Assembly: GCA_028383925.1 (NCBI GenBank)
Contig: JAOEWO010000001.1
Location: 163,629-227,628 of the forward strand
Source: Winogradskyella sp.
Lineage (GTDB): Bacteria > Bacteroidota > Bacteroidia > Flavobacteriales > Flavobacteriaceae
Direction: 5' to 3'
DNA length: 64,000 bases
Position numbers and translations under genes: made by a program. A model generated the notes under the pieces. That model saw only the letters and a program-made list of their open reading frames with translations, made no database searches and was not told where the DNA came from. Below, in pieces: positions 40,477 to 49,153 of this stretch (the first letter of the stretch is position 1; each line of letters starts with the position of its first letter).

Positions 40477-41682
40477 ATGAGACTTGAAAAAATGAAGGTC
40501 CTTTTCTATTTGAATAAGGCAAAGACCAATCTTACAGGGACATGTCCTATTTATTGCAGGATAACCTATAAAAAGGAAAGAAAGCAATTTTCTACAGGGG
40601 AAACAGTCAATCCAAAACACTGGAACTCTAAAAAACAACTTATTATAGGTGATACCTCGAGTTTAGAGTATACCAATTGTAATTTGATGCTTGTTAAACA
40701 AAAGGTAAACAATGCCTATCTTAAATTAAGGCTTAATCAGGGTATCGACTTCAACGCAGAAGACATTATAAATGTCTATTTCAAAAGGAAGGTTAGGAAG
40801 CGTGATACTGTTGTAAATTCTTTTAATCGGTACTTAAATCATTTGAAAAAGCTTATAGGTAAAGATATTAAGGCTCCTACGTTTAAGAAGTTTGAGTACT
40901 CTTGTGAATTCGTTAAAGATTTTATTTACCATAAGTTTAGAAAGAGAGACCTGCCCCTTTCGGATCTCAATCTTCAATTCCTGCATGATTTTGAGTACTA
41001 TTTAACGACAGAGAGGGGCTTGGGTAGGTCAACTATGAACAAAGTCGTACAACGCTTTAGAAAGCCTATTAAGATAGCTATTTCAGAAGGGTTTTTAGAT
41101 AAAGATCCATTTATGTTATACAAGGCAAGGATAACTAAAAAGGAGATAGTTTTTCTTTCTCCAGAAGAGCTTGAAGTATTAGAGATCTATTCTTTCAGTC
41201 AGCCTAGACTGAACTTTGTAAAGGATCTGTTTGTGTTCAGTTGCTATACTGGACTTGCCTACAACGAATTGTCTAAGCTAGAGAAGAAGGACATCACAAA
41301 AGGGTTCGATGGGAACCTTTGGATTAATTTGACCCGAGAGAAAACATCTAAACCTATATCCGTTCCACTACTGCACAAAGCGGAGGAAATAATTGATACC
41401 TATATAAGCCAAGATCAGGGAGTATTTCCTAAGATAAGTAATCAAAAATACAACAGCTATTTAAAAGAGATCGCAACAATTGTAGGCATTGAAAAACGAA
41501 TGACAACACATATGGCTCGTCGGACCTTCGCAAGCACAGTATTGCTCTATAATGATGTACCCATGGAAGTCGTAAGCGAGCTTCTGGGACACTCTAGTCT
41601 TAAGGTCACTCAAGACAGTTATGGTAAGGTTGTGCAGCGTAAGATAAGCATGGAGATGAAACGATTAAGAGACAACATATAA
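40477..41682 (+). CDS. tyrosine recombinase/integrase (Bacteroidetes phage_int_SAM_5-like)
   Basis: Arm-type DNA-binding N-terminus, CYTGLAYNELSKL, HMARRTFAS, LLGHSSLKVTQDSYG motifs; downstream of a tRNA gene. Confidence 0.93.
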   Translation: MRLEKMKVLFYLNKAKTNLTGTCPIYCRITYKKERKQFSTGETVNPKHWNSKKQLIIGDTSSLEYTNCNLMLVKQKVNNAYLKLRLNQGIDFNAEDIINVYFKRKVRKRDTVVNSFNRYLNHLKKLIGKDIKAPTFKKFEYSCEFVKDFIYHKFRKRDLPLSDLNLQFLHDFEYYLTTERGLGRSTMNKVVQRFRKPIKIAISEGFLDKDPFMLYKARITKKEIVFLSPEELEVLEIYSFSQPRLNFVKDLFVFSCYTGLAYNELSKLEKKDITKGFDGNLWINLTREKTSKPISVPLLHKAEEIIDTYISQDQGVFPKISNQKYNSYLKEIATIVGIEKRMTTHMARRTFASTVLLYNDVPMEVVSELLGHSSLKVTQDSYGKVVQRKISMEMKRLRDNI

Positions 41683-41694
41683 AACACTAGTTAA

Positions 41695-42675
41695 ATGAAA
41701 GATACAGAAGTCTTAGATGGTCAAAACCCAGCAGATTATATAGTTACTTACTATGCGAGTGAGGTTGATGCAGAGTTTGCTGTTAACTCATTAAATATAA
41801 TATACGAGAATACTATTAACCCTCAAATTATTTGGGCCCGAGTAGATAATAATGTGCTAGATGGTTTAGGTGTAGATACATCTATTTGTTACGAAATAGC
41901 GCCATTAACACTTCAGGTTAATTTAAGACCACAATTTAATTTAGATGACAGTTATATATTATGTCTCAATACAAATGGCACAGAAGTTTTAGAGCCATTG
42001 GTTATTGATACGGGTTTATTAGCGGCTAATTATACGTTTCAATGGAGTTATAATGCTGTGTTAATACCAACCGAAACAGGCTCAAGCATTATGCCAACTC
42101 AAGGGGGTATGTATAGTGTAATGGTAACCGATGTTAGTTCTTCAATAGTAACTAATTGTACCAGTACTGCTACAACAGAGGTTATAGTGAGTGAGCCACC
42201 AACTTTAGAAGTTAATTTTGTAAGTCAAATTTTTACAGGTAATAATGTAATACAAGCATTAGCTCAGGGTAATGGCGATTATGAATATAGCTTAGATGAT
42301 GGTCCATGGCAAGACGAGGGGCTTTTTACAAATGTCTCAATTGGCCAACACCAAATAACAGCAAGAGATAAAAAAGGGTGTGGTTTTGTTATAGAGCCAA
42401 TTTTTGTAATTGGTTACCCCTTATATTTTACACCAAATGGAGATGGTAATAACGATACTTGGAATATTGAAGGCATAGGGAGTGATGCAAAACTCTATAT
42501 TTTTGATCGCTACGGTAAATTATTAAAACAGCTAAATCCGGAAGGAATAGGTTGGAATGGAACTTTTAATGGTATCATGATGCCAACAAATGATTATTGG
42601 TTTACGGTACAATACACGGAACCTATTACGGGCAATAAAAAAGAGTTTAGAGCCCATTTTACTTTAAAAAGGTAA
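41695..42675 (+). pseudogene. C-terminal fragment of a T9SS type B sorting (CHU_C/gliding motility-associated) protein
   Basis: Ends with FTPNGDGNNDTWNIEGIG...LYIFDRYGKLLKQLNPEGIGWNGTFNG...DYWFTVQY type B signal; no signal peptide; begins mid-domain (KDTEVLDGQNPADYIVTYY). Confidence 0.75.
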
Positions 42676-42750
42676 TAAGATCTAGTTATTTTTTTTAGTG
42701 TTTAGGTTTTTTTTAGTGTCTTAGATATTCTCTGTTAATAGGTTTTTAAT

Positions 42751-42778
42751 CTACTTTTTTTATCCCTTAAAAAAGTAG
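42751..42778 (+). terminator. A/T-rich stem-loop
   Basis: CTACTTTTTT/AAAAAAGTAG. Confidence 0.45.
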
Positions 42779-42831
42779 AAGACCAGTAATTTTTTAGTGT
42801 TTTAAGATTAAAACAGCACAATTTTGGCGAA

Positions 42832-42873
42832 ATTAACGTCTAAAATTAAGCTAATTTGTAGGTAGACGTTAAT
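42832..42873. repeat. nested inverted repeat upstream of the PID-CTERM-like gene
   Basis: ATTAACGTCTA/TAGACGTTAAT outer arms, AAATTA/TAATTT inner hairpin. Confidence 0.7.
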
Positions 42874-43063
42874 CGTCTAATTTTTTTTTAGCACGTATGA
42901 TAGTTGAAATGTTTTTAAATGTAAGAAAAATATAGTATAAAATTACTTCAACGGATATTTAATGTATTTTAGCGTTGTTATGTGCATTTTGTGGATTATT
43001 TTTGGCAAAAAAATTTTAGGAGGGCGTATTTTTTTCTAATTTTACAGCATCATAATATGTACA

Positions 43064-43261
43064 ATGCTGAATAAAAATAGTTGCGTTTTTACCTTATTTT
43101 TTTTCCTGAGCTTTTTAACGATGGCTCAAGCACCTCCACCACCTCCACCGCCACCTCCACCGCCAGGACTTCCTATTGATAATGGTATCTTAATTTTGGC
43201 TTTAGTAGGTTTAATTTATGGTATGTACAAAGCGTATACTTTGTCTAGTAAAAAGACTTAA
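43064..43261 (+). CDS. small polyproline protein with PID-CTERM-like sorting tail
   Basis: Signal peptide ending AQA, 11 consecutive Pro, then GLPIDNGILILALVGLIYGMYKAYTLSSKKT (PID motif, TM, basic tail). Confidence 0.7.
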   Translation: MLNKNSCVFTLFFFLSFLTMAQAPPPPPPPPPPPGLPIDNGILILALVGLIYGMYKAYTLSSKKT

Positions 43262-43848
43262 TATCTTAATTCGTTAAGACGCTTTACATATTTTCCTATA
43301 ACATCAAATTCTAAATTAACGGTTGCACCAACGCTTAAGTTTTTAAATGTAGTGTGGTTGTAGGTATACGGAATTATGGCTACCGAAAAACGATTTAGTT
43401 GAGAGTTTACAACAGTTAAGCTTACACCATTAACGGTAATTGATCCTTTTTCTATAGTAACGTTGTTTAAATCTTTATCATATTCAAAAGTATAAGACCA
43501 GCTACCATCGTGCTCTGTAACAGCAACACATTTTGCAGTTTGGTCTACATGGCCTTGTACAATGTGGCCGTCTAGCCGGTCGCCAAGTTTCATGGCACGT
43601 TCAATATTAACAACATCTTTTTCGTTAATAGTATTTAGGTTTGTTTTGTCTAAAGTTTCTTGTATTGCTGTAACTGTATAAGAACTATCTTCAATTTTAA
43701 CCACCGTTAAACACACACCATTATGTGCAACACTTTGGTCAATTTTAAGTTCTTCAGTTAAAGCACTTTTTACTTTTATATGAAGATTACCTCCATCTTT
43801 ATCTAGTTTTTCAATGGTTCCTAAATCTTCAATAATTCCTGTAAACAT
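43258..43848 (-). CDS. ribE: riboflavin synthase alpha chain
   Basis: MFTGIIEDLGTIEKL, duplicated lumazine-binding domains, HIVQGHVD. Confidence 0.95.
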   Translation of the reverse strand: MFTGIIEDLGTIEKLDKDGGNLHIKVKSALTEELKIDQSVAHNGVCLTVVKIEDSSYTVTAIQETLDKTNLNTINEKDVVNIERAMKLGDRLDGHIVQGHVDQTAKCVAVTEHDGSWSYTFEYDKDLNNVTIEKGSITVNGVSLTVVNSQLNRFSVAIIPYTYNHTTFKNLSVGATVNLEFDVIGKYVKRLNELRY

Positions 43849-43944
43849 AAATTGTACTTATTTGGTTAAATTTGCATGCACAAAGTTAATAACATAACAT
43901 AACTCAATTATCAATTTTAATAAAAAAATAGGATAAGCTAAAAC

Positions 43945-44985
43945 ATGAAAAACGAAGAAAAGATAATTGTAGGGATATCGGTAGGAGATCTAAATGGTAT
44001 TGGCACAGAAATTATTTTAAAAACTTACGAAGATCCAAGATCGTTAGAGTTAAGCACGCCCGTAATATTTGCGTCTGCTAATACAATGCAGTTTTTTAAA
44101 AACCATTTTCAAAGTAAGATTAACTTTTTTAATATAGATACTGCAGACAAAATTGCGCACGGCAAAGTTAATGTGGTCAACGTTTGGAAAGAAGCTGTAG
44201 ATATTAAATTTGGTAACACAGACAAAAAAATAGGCGAATACGCTATTAAATCTCTAGAGGCGGCAACCAATGCACTTAAGCTAGGCCAAGTAGATGTCTT
44301 AGTAACGGCACCTATAAATAAACATAATATACAGTCAGACACCTTTAATTTTCCTGGTCATACAGACTATTTGGCAAAAGCATTAAACGGAAAAAGCTTA
44401 ATGTTTATGGTTTCTCAAGGCTTGCGTGTTGGCTTGTTAACCGACCACGTACCTCTTAAAGAAGCGTCTAATTATATTAATGAAGCTTTAATTACAGAGA
44501 AAATAGCAACCGTAATTAAATCTTTACAACAAGATTTTGCTATAAGAAAACCAAAAGTTGCAGTATTGGCTATAAATCCGCACGCAGGCGATAATGGTGT
44601 TATTGGTAATGAAGATGATACTATTTTAAGACCAACACTTCAAAAAATTAAAGACAAAGGAGATTTAGTTTATGGTCCTTATTCTGCAGACAGTTTTTTT
44701 GGATCTCTTACATACACAAATTTTGATGCCATTATAGCATCCTATCACGACCAGGGTTTAATACCTTTTAAAACCATTACTTTTGGTGAAGGTGTTAATT
44801 TTACCGCAGGTTTAGATAAAGTAAGAACATCACCAGACCATGGCACAGCTTACGAAATAGCAGGTAAAGGAATTGCTGATGAAAGTTCTTTTAAAGAAGC
44901 TATACGTACGGCTATTCAAATATTTAAGAATAGAAAAGAGTATCTTCAATACAGTAAAAACTCACTAAAGAAAGGTGTAAAATAG
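43945..44985 (+). CDS. pdxA: 4-hydroxythreonine-4-phosphate dehydrogenase
   Basis: FPGHTDYLA, YHDQGLIPFK, RTSPDHGTAYEIAGKG. Confidence 0.95.
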   Translation: MKNEEKIIVGISVGDLNGIGTEIILKTYEDPRSLELSTPVIFASANTMQFFKNHFQSKINFFNIDTADKIAHGKVNVVNVWKEAVDIKFGNTDKKIGEYAIKSLEAATNALKLGQVDVLVTAPINKHNIQSDTFNFPGHTDYLAKALNGKSLMFMVSQGLRVGLLTDHVPLKEASNYINEALITEKIATVIKSLQQDFAIRKPKVAVLAINPHAGDNGVIGNEDDTILRPTLQKIKDKGDLVYGPYSADSFFGSLTYTNFDAIIASYHDQGLIPFKTITFGEGVNFTAGLDKVRTSPDHGTAYEIAGKGIADESSFKEAIRTAIQIFKNRKEYLQYSKNSLKKGVK

Positions 44986-45051
44986 ATATTAACAAAAATT
45001 GTTGATATCTGTCTTTTAATAAATTAAAATTTATATATTTGCAGGCTCAAA

Positions 45052-45603
45052 ATGAGTGTGATAATGAAGGCATTAAAAGAATACATAATACCTTTTATAG
45101 GATTAAAAGCCGGTGAGCACCATTTTGATTATAAAATTGATAATACGTTCTTTCATAATTTTGAATATGATGAGTTTAACTCAGTTGACATAAAAATTGA
45201 CCTGAAGTTTGAGAAAAAAACAACATTTTTAGAGTTGTATTTTTTAGCAACAGGCTCAGTTAATGTTAATTGCGATATAACTAATGAACCCTACAGCCAG
45301 CCTATTGATGATACATTTAAGCTAGTTGTAAAGTTTGGTAGTGAGTATAATGACGAAAATGAAGACATATTAATAGTCTCTCATGGAGAATACGAAATTA
45401 ATGTATCTCAGTATATATACGAGCTAATAGTGTTGGCAGTACCAATTAAACGCATTCATCCAGGTATTGAAGATGGCACATTAAAGTCTGATATACTTGA
45501 TAAATTAGAAGAATTAAGTCCTCAAGAGGATTATAAAAATAAATCAACAGAGGATATTGATCCTCGTTGGAACACTTTAAAAAAACTATTAACGGATAAA
45601 TAA
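45052..45603 (+). CDS. DUF177 (YceD) family protein
   Basis: Located directly 5' of rpmF; YceD-like composition; TATATTTG -7 element at 45034. Confidence 0.85.
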   Translation: MSVIMKALKEYIIPFIGLKAGEHHFDYKIDNTFFHNFEYDEFNSVDIKIDLKFEKKTTFLELYFLATGSVNVNCDITNEPYSQPIDDTFKLVVKFGSEYNDENEDILIVSHGEYEINVSQYIYELIVLAVPIKRIHPGIEDGTLKSDILDKLEELSPQEDYKNKSTEDIDPRWNTLKKLLTDK

Positions 45604-45611
45604 CATTTAAA

Positions 45612-45815
45612 ATGGCACATCCAAAGCGTAAAATTTCCAGAACAAGAAGAGATAAAAGAAGAACACACTACAAAGCTACTGTTCCTCAAATAGCAACTTG
45701 CCCTACAACAGGTGAGCCACATTTATACCATAGAGCTCATTGGCATGAAGGTAAACTATATTACAGAGGTCAAGTATTAATTGACAACTCTGTAGAAGAA
45801 GAAAATTTAGCATAA
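45612..45815 (+). CDS. rpmF: 50S ribosomal protein L32
   Basis: [21 protein letters not shown]. Confidence 0.97.
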   Translation: MAHPKRKISRTRRDKRRTHYKATVPQIATCPTTGEPHLYHRAHWHEGKLYYRGQVLIDNSVEEENLA

Positions 45816-45835
45816 GTATTATGCATGCATATAAG

Positions 45836-45863
45836 AAAACGCTCACTTGTGAGCGTTTTTTTT
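45836..45863 (+). terminator. intrinsic terminator
   Basis: AAAACGCTCAC TT GTGAGCGTTTT + T run. Confidence 0.9.
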
Positions 45864-45992
45864 GTTATAATTTTCTCAATAGCATAAAAACCCCTTAATT
45901 TGCATAATTATTTGTCAAAAAAGGATGAAAACTCACTAAAAATCATTGATTTTTAACAATTTTCAATACTTTTAATTAACTAAACCCTAATA

Positions 45993-46988
45993 ATGAGTAA
46001 AATCACGGCGGCGATTACAGCTGTAGGAGGCTATGTTCCAGACTTTGTTTTATCAAACAAAGTTTTAGAAACCATGGTAGATACTAACGATGAGTGGATC
46101 ACTTCGCGTACCGGTATCAAAGAAAGAAGAATTCTTAAAGAAGAAGGGCAAGGCACATCGTTTTTGGCCATTAAAGCAGCAGAAGATTTAATTCAGAAAA
46201 AAGGTTTAGACCCTAAAGAAATTGAATTAGTTATTGTTTGTACTGCAACACCAGATATGAAAGCGGCATCTACAGCAGCCTTTACGGCGACTCAAATAGG
46301 AGCTGTAAATGCATTTTCTTACGACTTAGAAGCAGCATGTTCTAGTTTTTTATTCGGTATGTCAACAGCTTCAGCTTATATAGAATCTGGTAGGTACAAA
46401 AAAATATTATTAATAGGTGCAGATAAAAACTCTTCATTTATTAATTATAAAGACAGAGCTACGTGTATCATTTTTGGTGACGGTGCGGGTGCTGTTTTAT
46501 TTGAACCTAATGAAGAAGGTCTAGGTCTACAAGACGAATTATTAAGAAGTAATGGAGAAGGACGAGAGTTTTTACAAGCCACTTACGGAGGTTCATCTTA
46601 CCCTATAACTGATGAAACATTTAATGAAGGTAAGCATTATATATTTCAAGACGGTAAGACTGTATTTAAAAATGCTGTTTTTAATATGGCAGACGTTTCT
46701 GAACGTATATTAAAACGAAACAATCTTACAAACGATGATATAGCATGGTTAGCAGCACACCAAGCTAACAAGCGTATTATAGATGCAACAGCAAACAGAA
46801 TTAACTTAGACGATTCTAAGGTAATGATGAATATTCAAAAGTATGGTAATACCACATCAGCAACATTGCCATTACTTTTATATGATTACGAATCGCAACT
46901 CAAAAAAGGTGATAAAATAATTTTCGCTGCCTTTGGTGGCGGATTTACTTGGGGCTCAATTTATTTTAAATGGGCTTATAATTCCTAA
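45993..46988 (+). CDS. fabH: beta-ketoacyl-ACP synthase III
   Basis: DTNDEWITSRTGIKERR, YDLEAACSSFLFG, AHQANKRI, YGNTTSAT. Confidence 0.95.
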   Translation: MSKITAAITAVGGYVPDFVLSNKVLETMVDTNDEWITSRTGIKERRILKEEGQGTSFLAIKAAEDLIQKKGLDPKEIELVIVCTATPDMKAASTAAFTATQIGAVNAFSYDLEAACSSFLFGMSTASAYIESGRYKKILLIGADKNSSFINYKDRATCIIFGDGAGAVLFEPNEEGLGLQDELLRSNGEGREFLQATYGGSSYPITDETFNEGKHYIFQDGKTVFKNAVFNMADVSERILKRNNLTNDDIAWLAAHQANKRIIDATANRINLDDSKVMMNIQKYGNTTSATLPLLLYDYESQLKKGDKIIFAAFGGGFTWGSIYFKWAYNS

Positions 46989-47019
46989 TAAAAAACTAAC
47001 TAACTAATACCTAAACAAG

Positions 47020-47499
47020 ATGGATTTAAAAGAAATTCAAAACTTAATAAAATTTGTAGCTAAATCTGGCGCAAGTGAAGTTAAGTTAGAAATGGATGAT
47101 ATTAAAATTACCATTAAAACAGGCTCAGAGAGTGATACTACTATCGTGCAGCAAATGCCAATGCAAGGTGCGCCACTAATGCAACAACAAATGCCAGCTC
47201 AAGGTTTACAACCAGCAGCCGAAGCACCTGCTGCTGCACCTGCTAGCGAAGATTCAAAATATATTACTATAAAGTCACCAATTATTGGTACTTTTTACCG
47301 TAAACCGTCTCCAGACAAACCTGTTTTTGTAGAAGTAGGAACTCAAATCAAAGAAGGTGACGTACTTTGTGTTATTGAAGCTATGAAGTTGTTTAATGAA
47401 ATTGAATCAGAAATTTCAGGTAAAATTGTAAAAGTACTCGTAGATGATTCATCACCTGTTGAGTTTGATCAACCTTTATTTTTGGTAGATCCATCATAA
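47020..47499 (+). CDS. accB: biotin carboxyl carrier protein
   Basis: CVIEAMKLFNEIE biotinylation motif. Confidence 0.96.
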   Translation: MDLKEIQNLIKFVAKSGASEVKLEMDDIKITIKTGSESDTTIVQQMPMQGAPLMQQQMPAQGLQPAAEAPAAAPASEDSKYITIKSPIIGTFYRKPSPDKPVFVEVGTQIKEGDVLCVIEAMKLFNEIESEISGKIVKVLVDDSSPVEFDQPLFLVDPS

Positions 47500-47574
47500 C
47501 CTAATTTAAAGTTCCAAAGTATAATTTTGACAGTGTCAGAATTTGGAATTTGAAATTTTAAATATCTAAAAGTT

Positions 47575-48927
47575 ATGTTTAAAAAAATACTAATTGCCAA
47601 TAGAGGTGAAATAGCACTACGTGTTATTAGAACCTGTAAAGAAATGGGTATAAAAACCGTTGCTGTTTATTCAACAGCAGATGCGGAAAGTCTCCATGTT
47701 AAATTTGCTGACGAAGCCGTATGTATTGGCCCACCAGCGAGTAAAGACTCTTATTTAAAAATATCTAATATTATTGCAGCTGCAGAAATTACAAATGCAG
47801 ATGCTATTCACCCAGGTTACGGTTTTTTATCAGAGAACGCAAAGTTTTCTAAAATTTGTGAAGAACACGGTATTAAATTTATCGGTGCATCTGAAGAGAT
47901 GATTGATAGAATGGGTGACAAAGCAAATGCAAAAGCAACAATGAAAGCTGCAGGTGTACCATGTGTTCCTGGTAGTGAAGGCATTATTGAAGATTTTGAA
48001 GATTGTGTAAAAGTCGCTGTTGAGACAGGATACCCAGTAATGCTTAAAGCTTCTGCCGGTGGTGGTGGTAAAGGTATGCGTGCCGTGTGGAAACCAGAAG
48101 ATTTACAAAACGCATGGGAATCTGCAAGAGCAGAGTCTAAAGCAGCTTTTGGAAATGACGATATGTATATGGAGAAGCTTATTGAAGAGCCTCGTCATAT
48201 AGAAATACAAATTGTTGGAGATTCTAGAGGTAAAGCTTGTCATCTTTCTGAAAGAGATTGTTCTATACAGAGACGTCACCAAAAATTAACAGAAGAAGTG
48301 CCTTCTCCTTTTATGACAGATAAATTGAGAACTAAAATGGGTAAAGCTGCTGTAAAAGCTGCTGAGTACATTAAATATGAAGGCGCTGGTACCGTAGAGT
48401 TTTTGGTAGATAAACACAGAAACTTCTATTTTATGGAAATGAATACACGTATTCAGGTAGAGCATCCCATAACAGAACAAGTTATAGATTTCGATTTAAT
48501 ACGTGAGCAAATACTAGTGGCTGCAGGTGTACCTATTTCAGGTAAAAACTATACACCTAATTTGCATTCAATAGAATGTAGAATAAATGCAGAAGATCCG
48601 TTTAACGATTTTAGACCTTCACCAGGAAAAATCACAACACTTCATGCACCAGGTGGCCATGGTGTAAGGCTAGACACGCATGTTTATGCAGGGTATAGTA
48701 TTCCGCCAAACTACGATTCAATGATTGCCAAATTAATTACAACCGCGCAAACGCGAGAAGAAGCAATTAATAAAATGAAGCGTGCTTTAGATGAATTTGT
48801 TATTGAGGGTATTAAAACCACCATACCATTTCATAGACAGTTAATGGAGCACCCAGATTATTTAGCGGGTAATTATACTACTAAATTTATGGAAGACTTT
48901 GTAATTAAAGAAGAAATTGAAGATTAA
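47575..48927 (+). CDS. accC: acetyl-CoA carboxylase biotin carboxylase
   Basis: [32 protein letters not shown]. Confidence 0.97.
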   Translation: MFKKILIANRGEIALRVIRTCKEMGIKTVAVYSTADAESLHVKFADEAVCIGPPASKDSYLKISNIIAAAEITNADAIHPGYGFLSENAKFSKICEEHGIKFIGASEEMIDRMGDKANAKATMKAAGVPCVPGSEGIIEDFEDCVKVAVETGYPVMLKASAGGGGKGMRAVWKPEDLQNAWESARAESKAAFGNDDMYMEKLIEEPRHIEIQIVGDSRGKACHLSERDCSIQRRHQKLTEEVPSPFMTDKLRTKMGKAAVKAAEYIKYEGAGTVEFLVDKHRNFYFMEMNTRIQVEHPITEQVIDFDLIREQILVAAGVPISGKNYTPNLHSIECRINAEDPFNDFRPSPGKITTLHAPGGHGVRLDTHVYAGYSIPPNYDSMIAKLITTAQTREEAINKMKRALDEFVIEGIKTTIPFHRQLMEHPDYLAGNYTTKFMEDFVIKEEIED

Positions 48928-48931
48928 ATAT

Positions 48932-48960
48932 AAAAGCGACTAAATTTAGTCGCTTTTTTT
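48932..48960 (+). terminator. intrinsic terminator
   Basis: AAAAGCGACTAAATTTAGTCGCTTTT palindrome + T run. Confidence 0.85.
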
Positions 48961-49153
48961 ATGCGCTAAACGTATCTATTTTAAGCGCCCCTTATTTATC
49001 ATTAGAAAATATGGTGTTGCTATATTATTAGTACAATAAATTAAGGAAATCATAAAAATTACGACTACTATATGGTATATGCTCAAAGAAATGTTACTTT
49101 CTTTGCAGTTTATTAACAAACATTATACCTTAGCAAACAAAAAACCTATAATT

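Noticed and set aside
42301-42309. GGTCCATGG match to the tRNA 3' region as possible attR
   Set aside because: Only 9 bp and encodes the expected DDGPWQ motif of the T9SS fragment; too short for an attachment site
43129-43175. CCA/CCT/CCG tract as a tandem-repeat array or CRISPR-like structure
   Set aside because: Codes a polyproline stretch in frame; irregular triplets, no spacer structure
45052-48927. DUF177-rpmF-fabH-accB-accC as a novel operon
   Set aside because: Known conserved fatty-acid synthesis arrangement; ordinary
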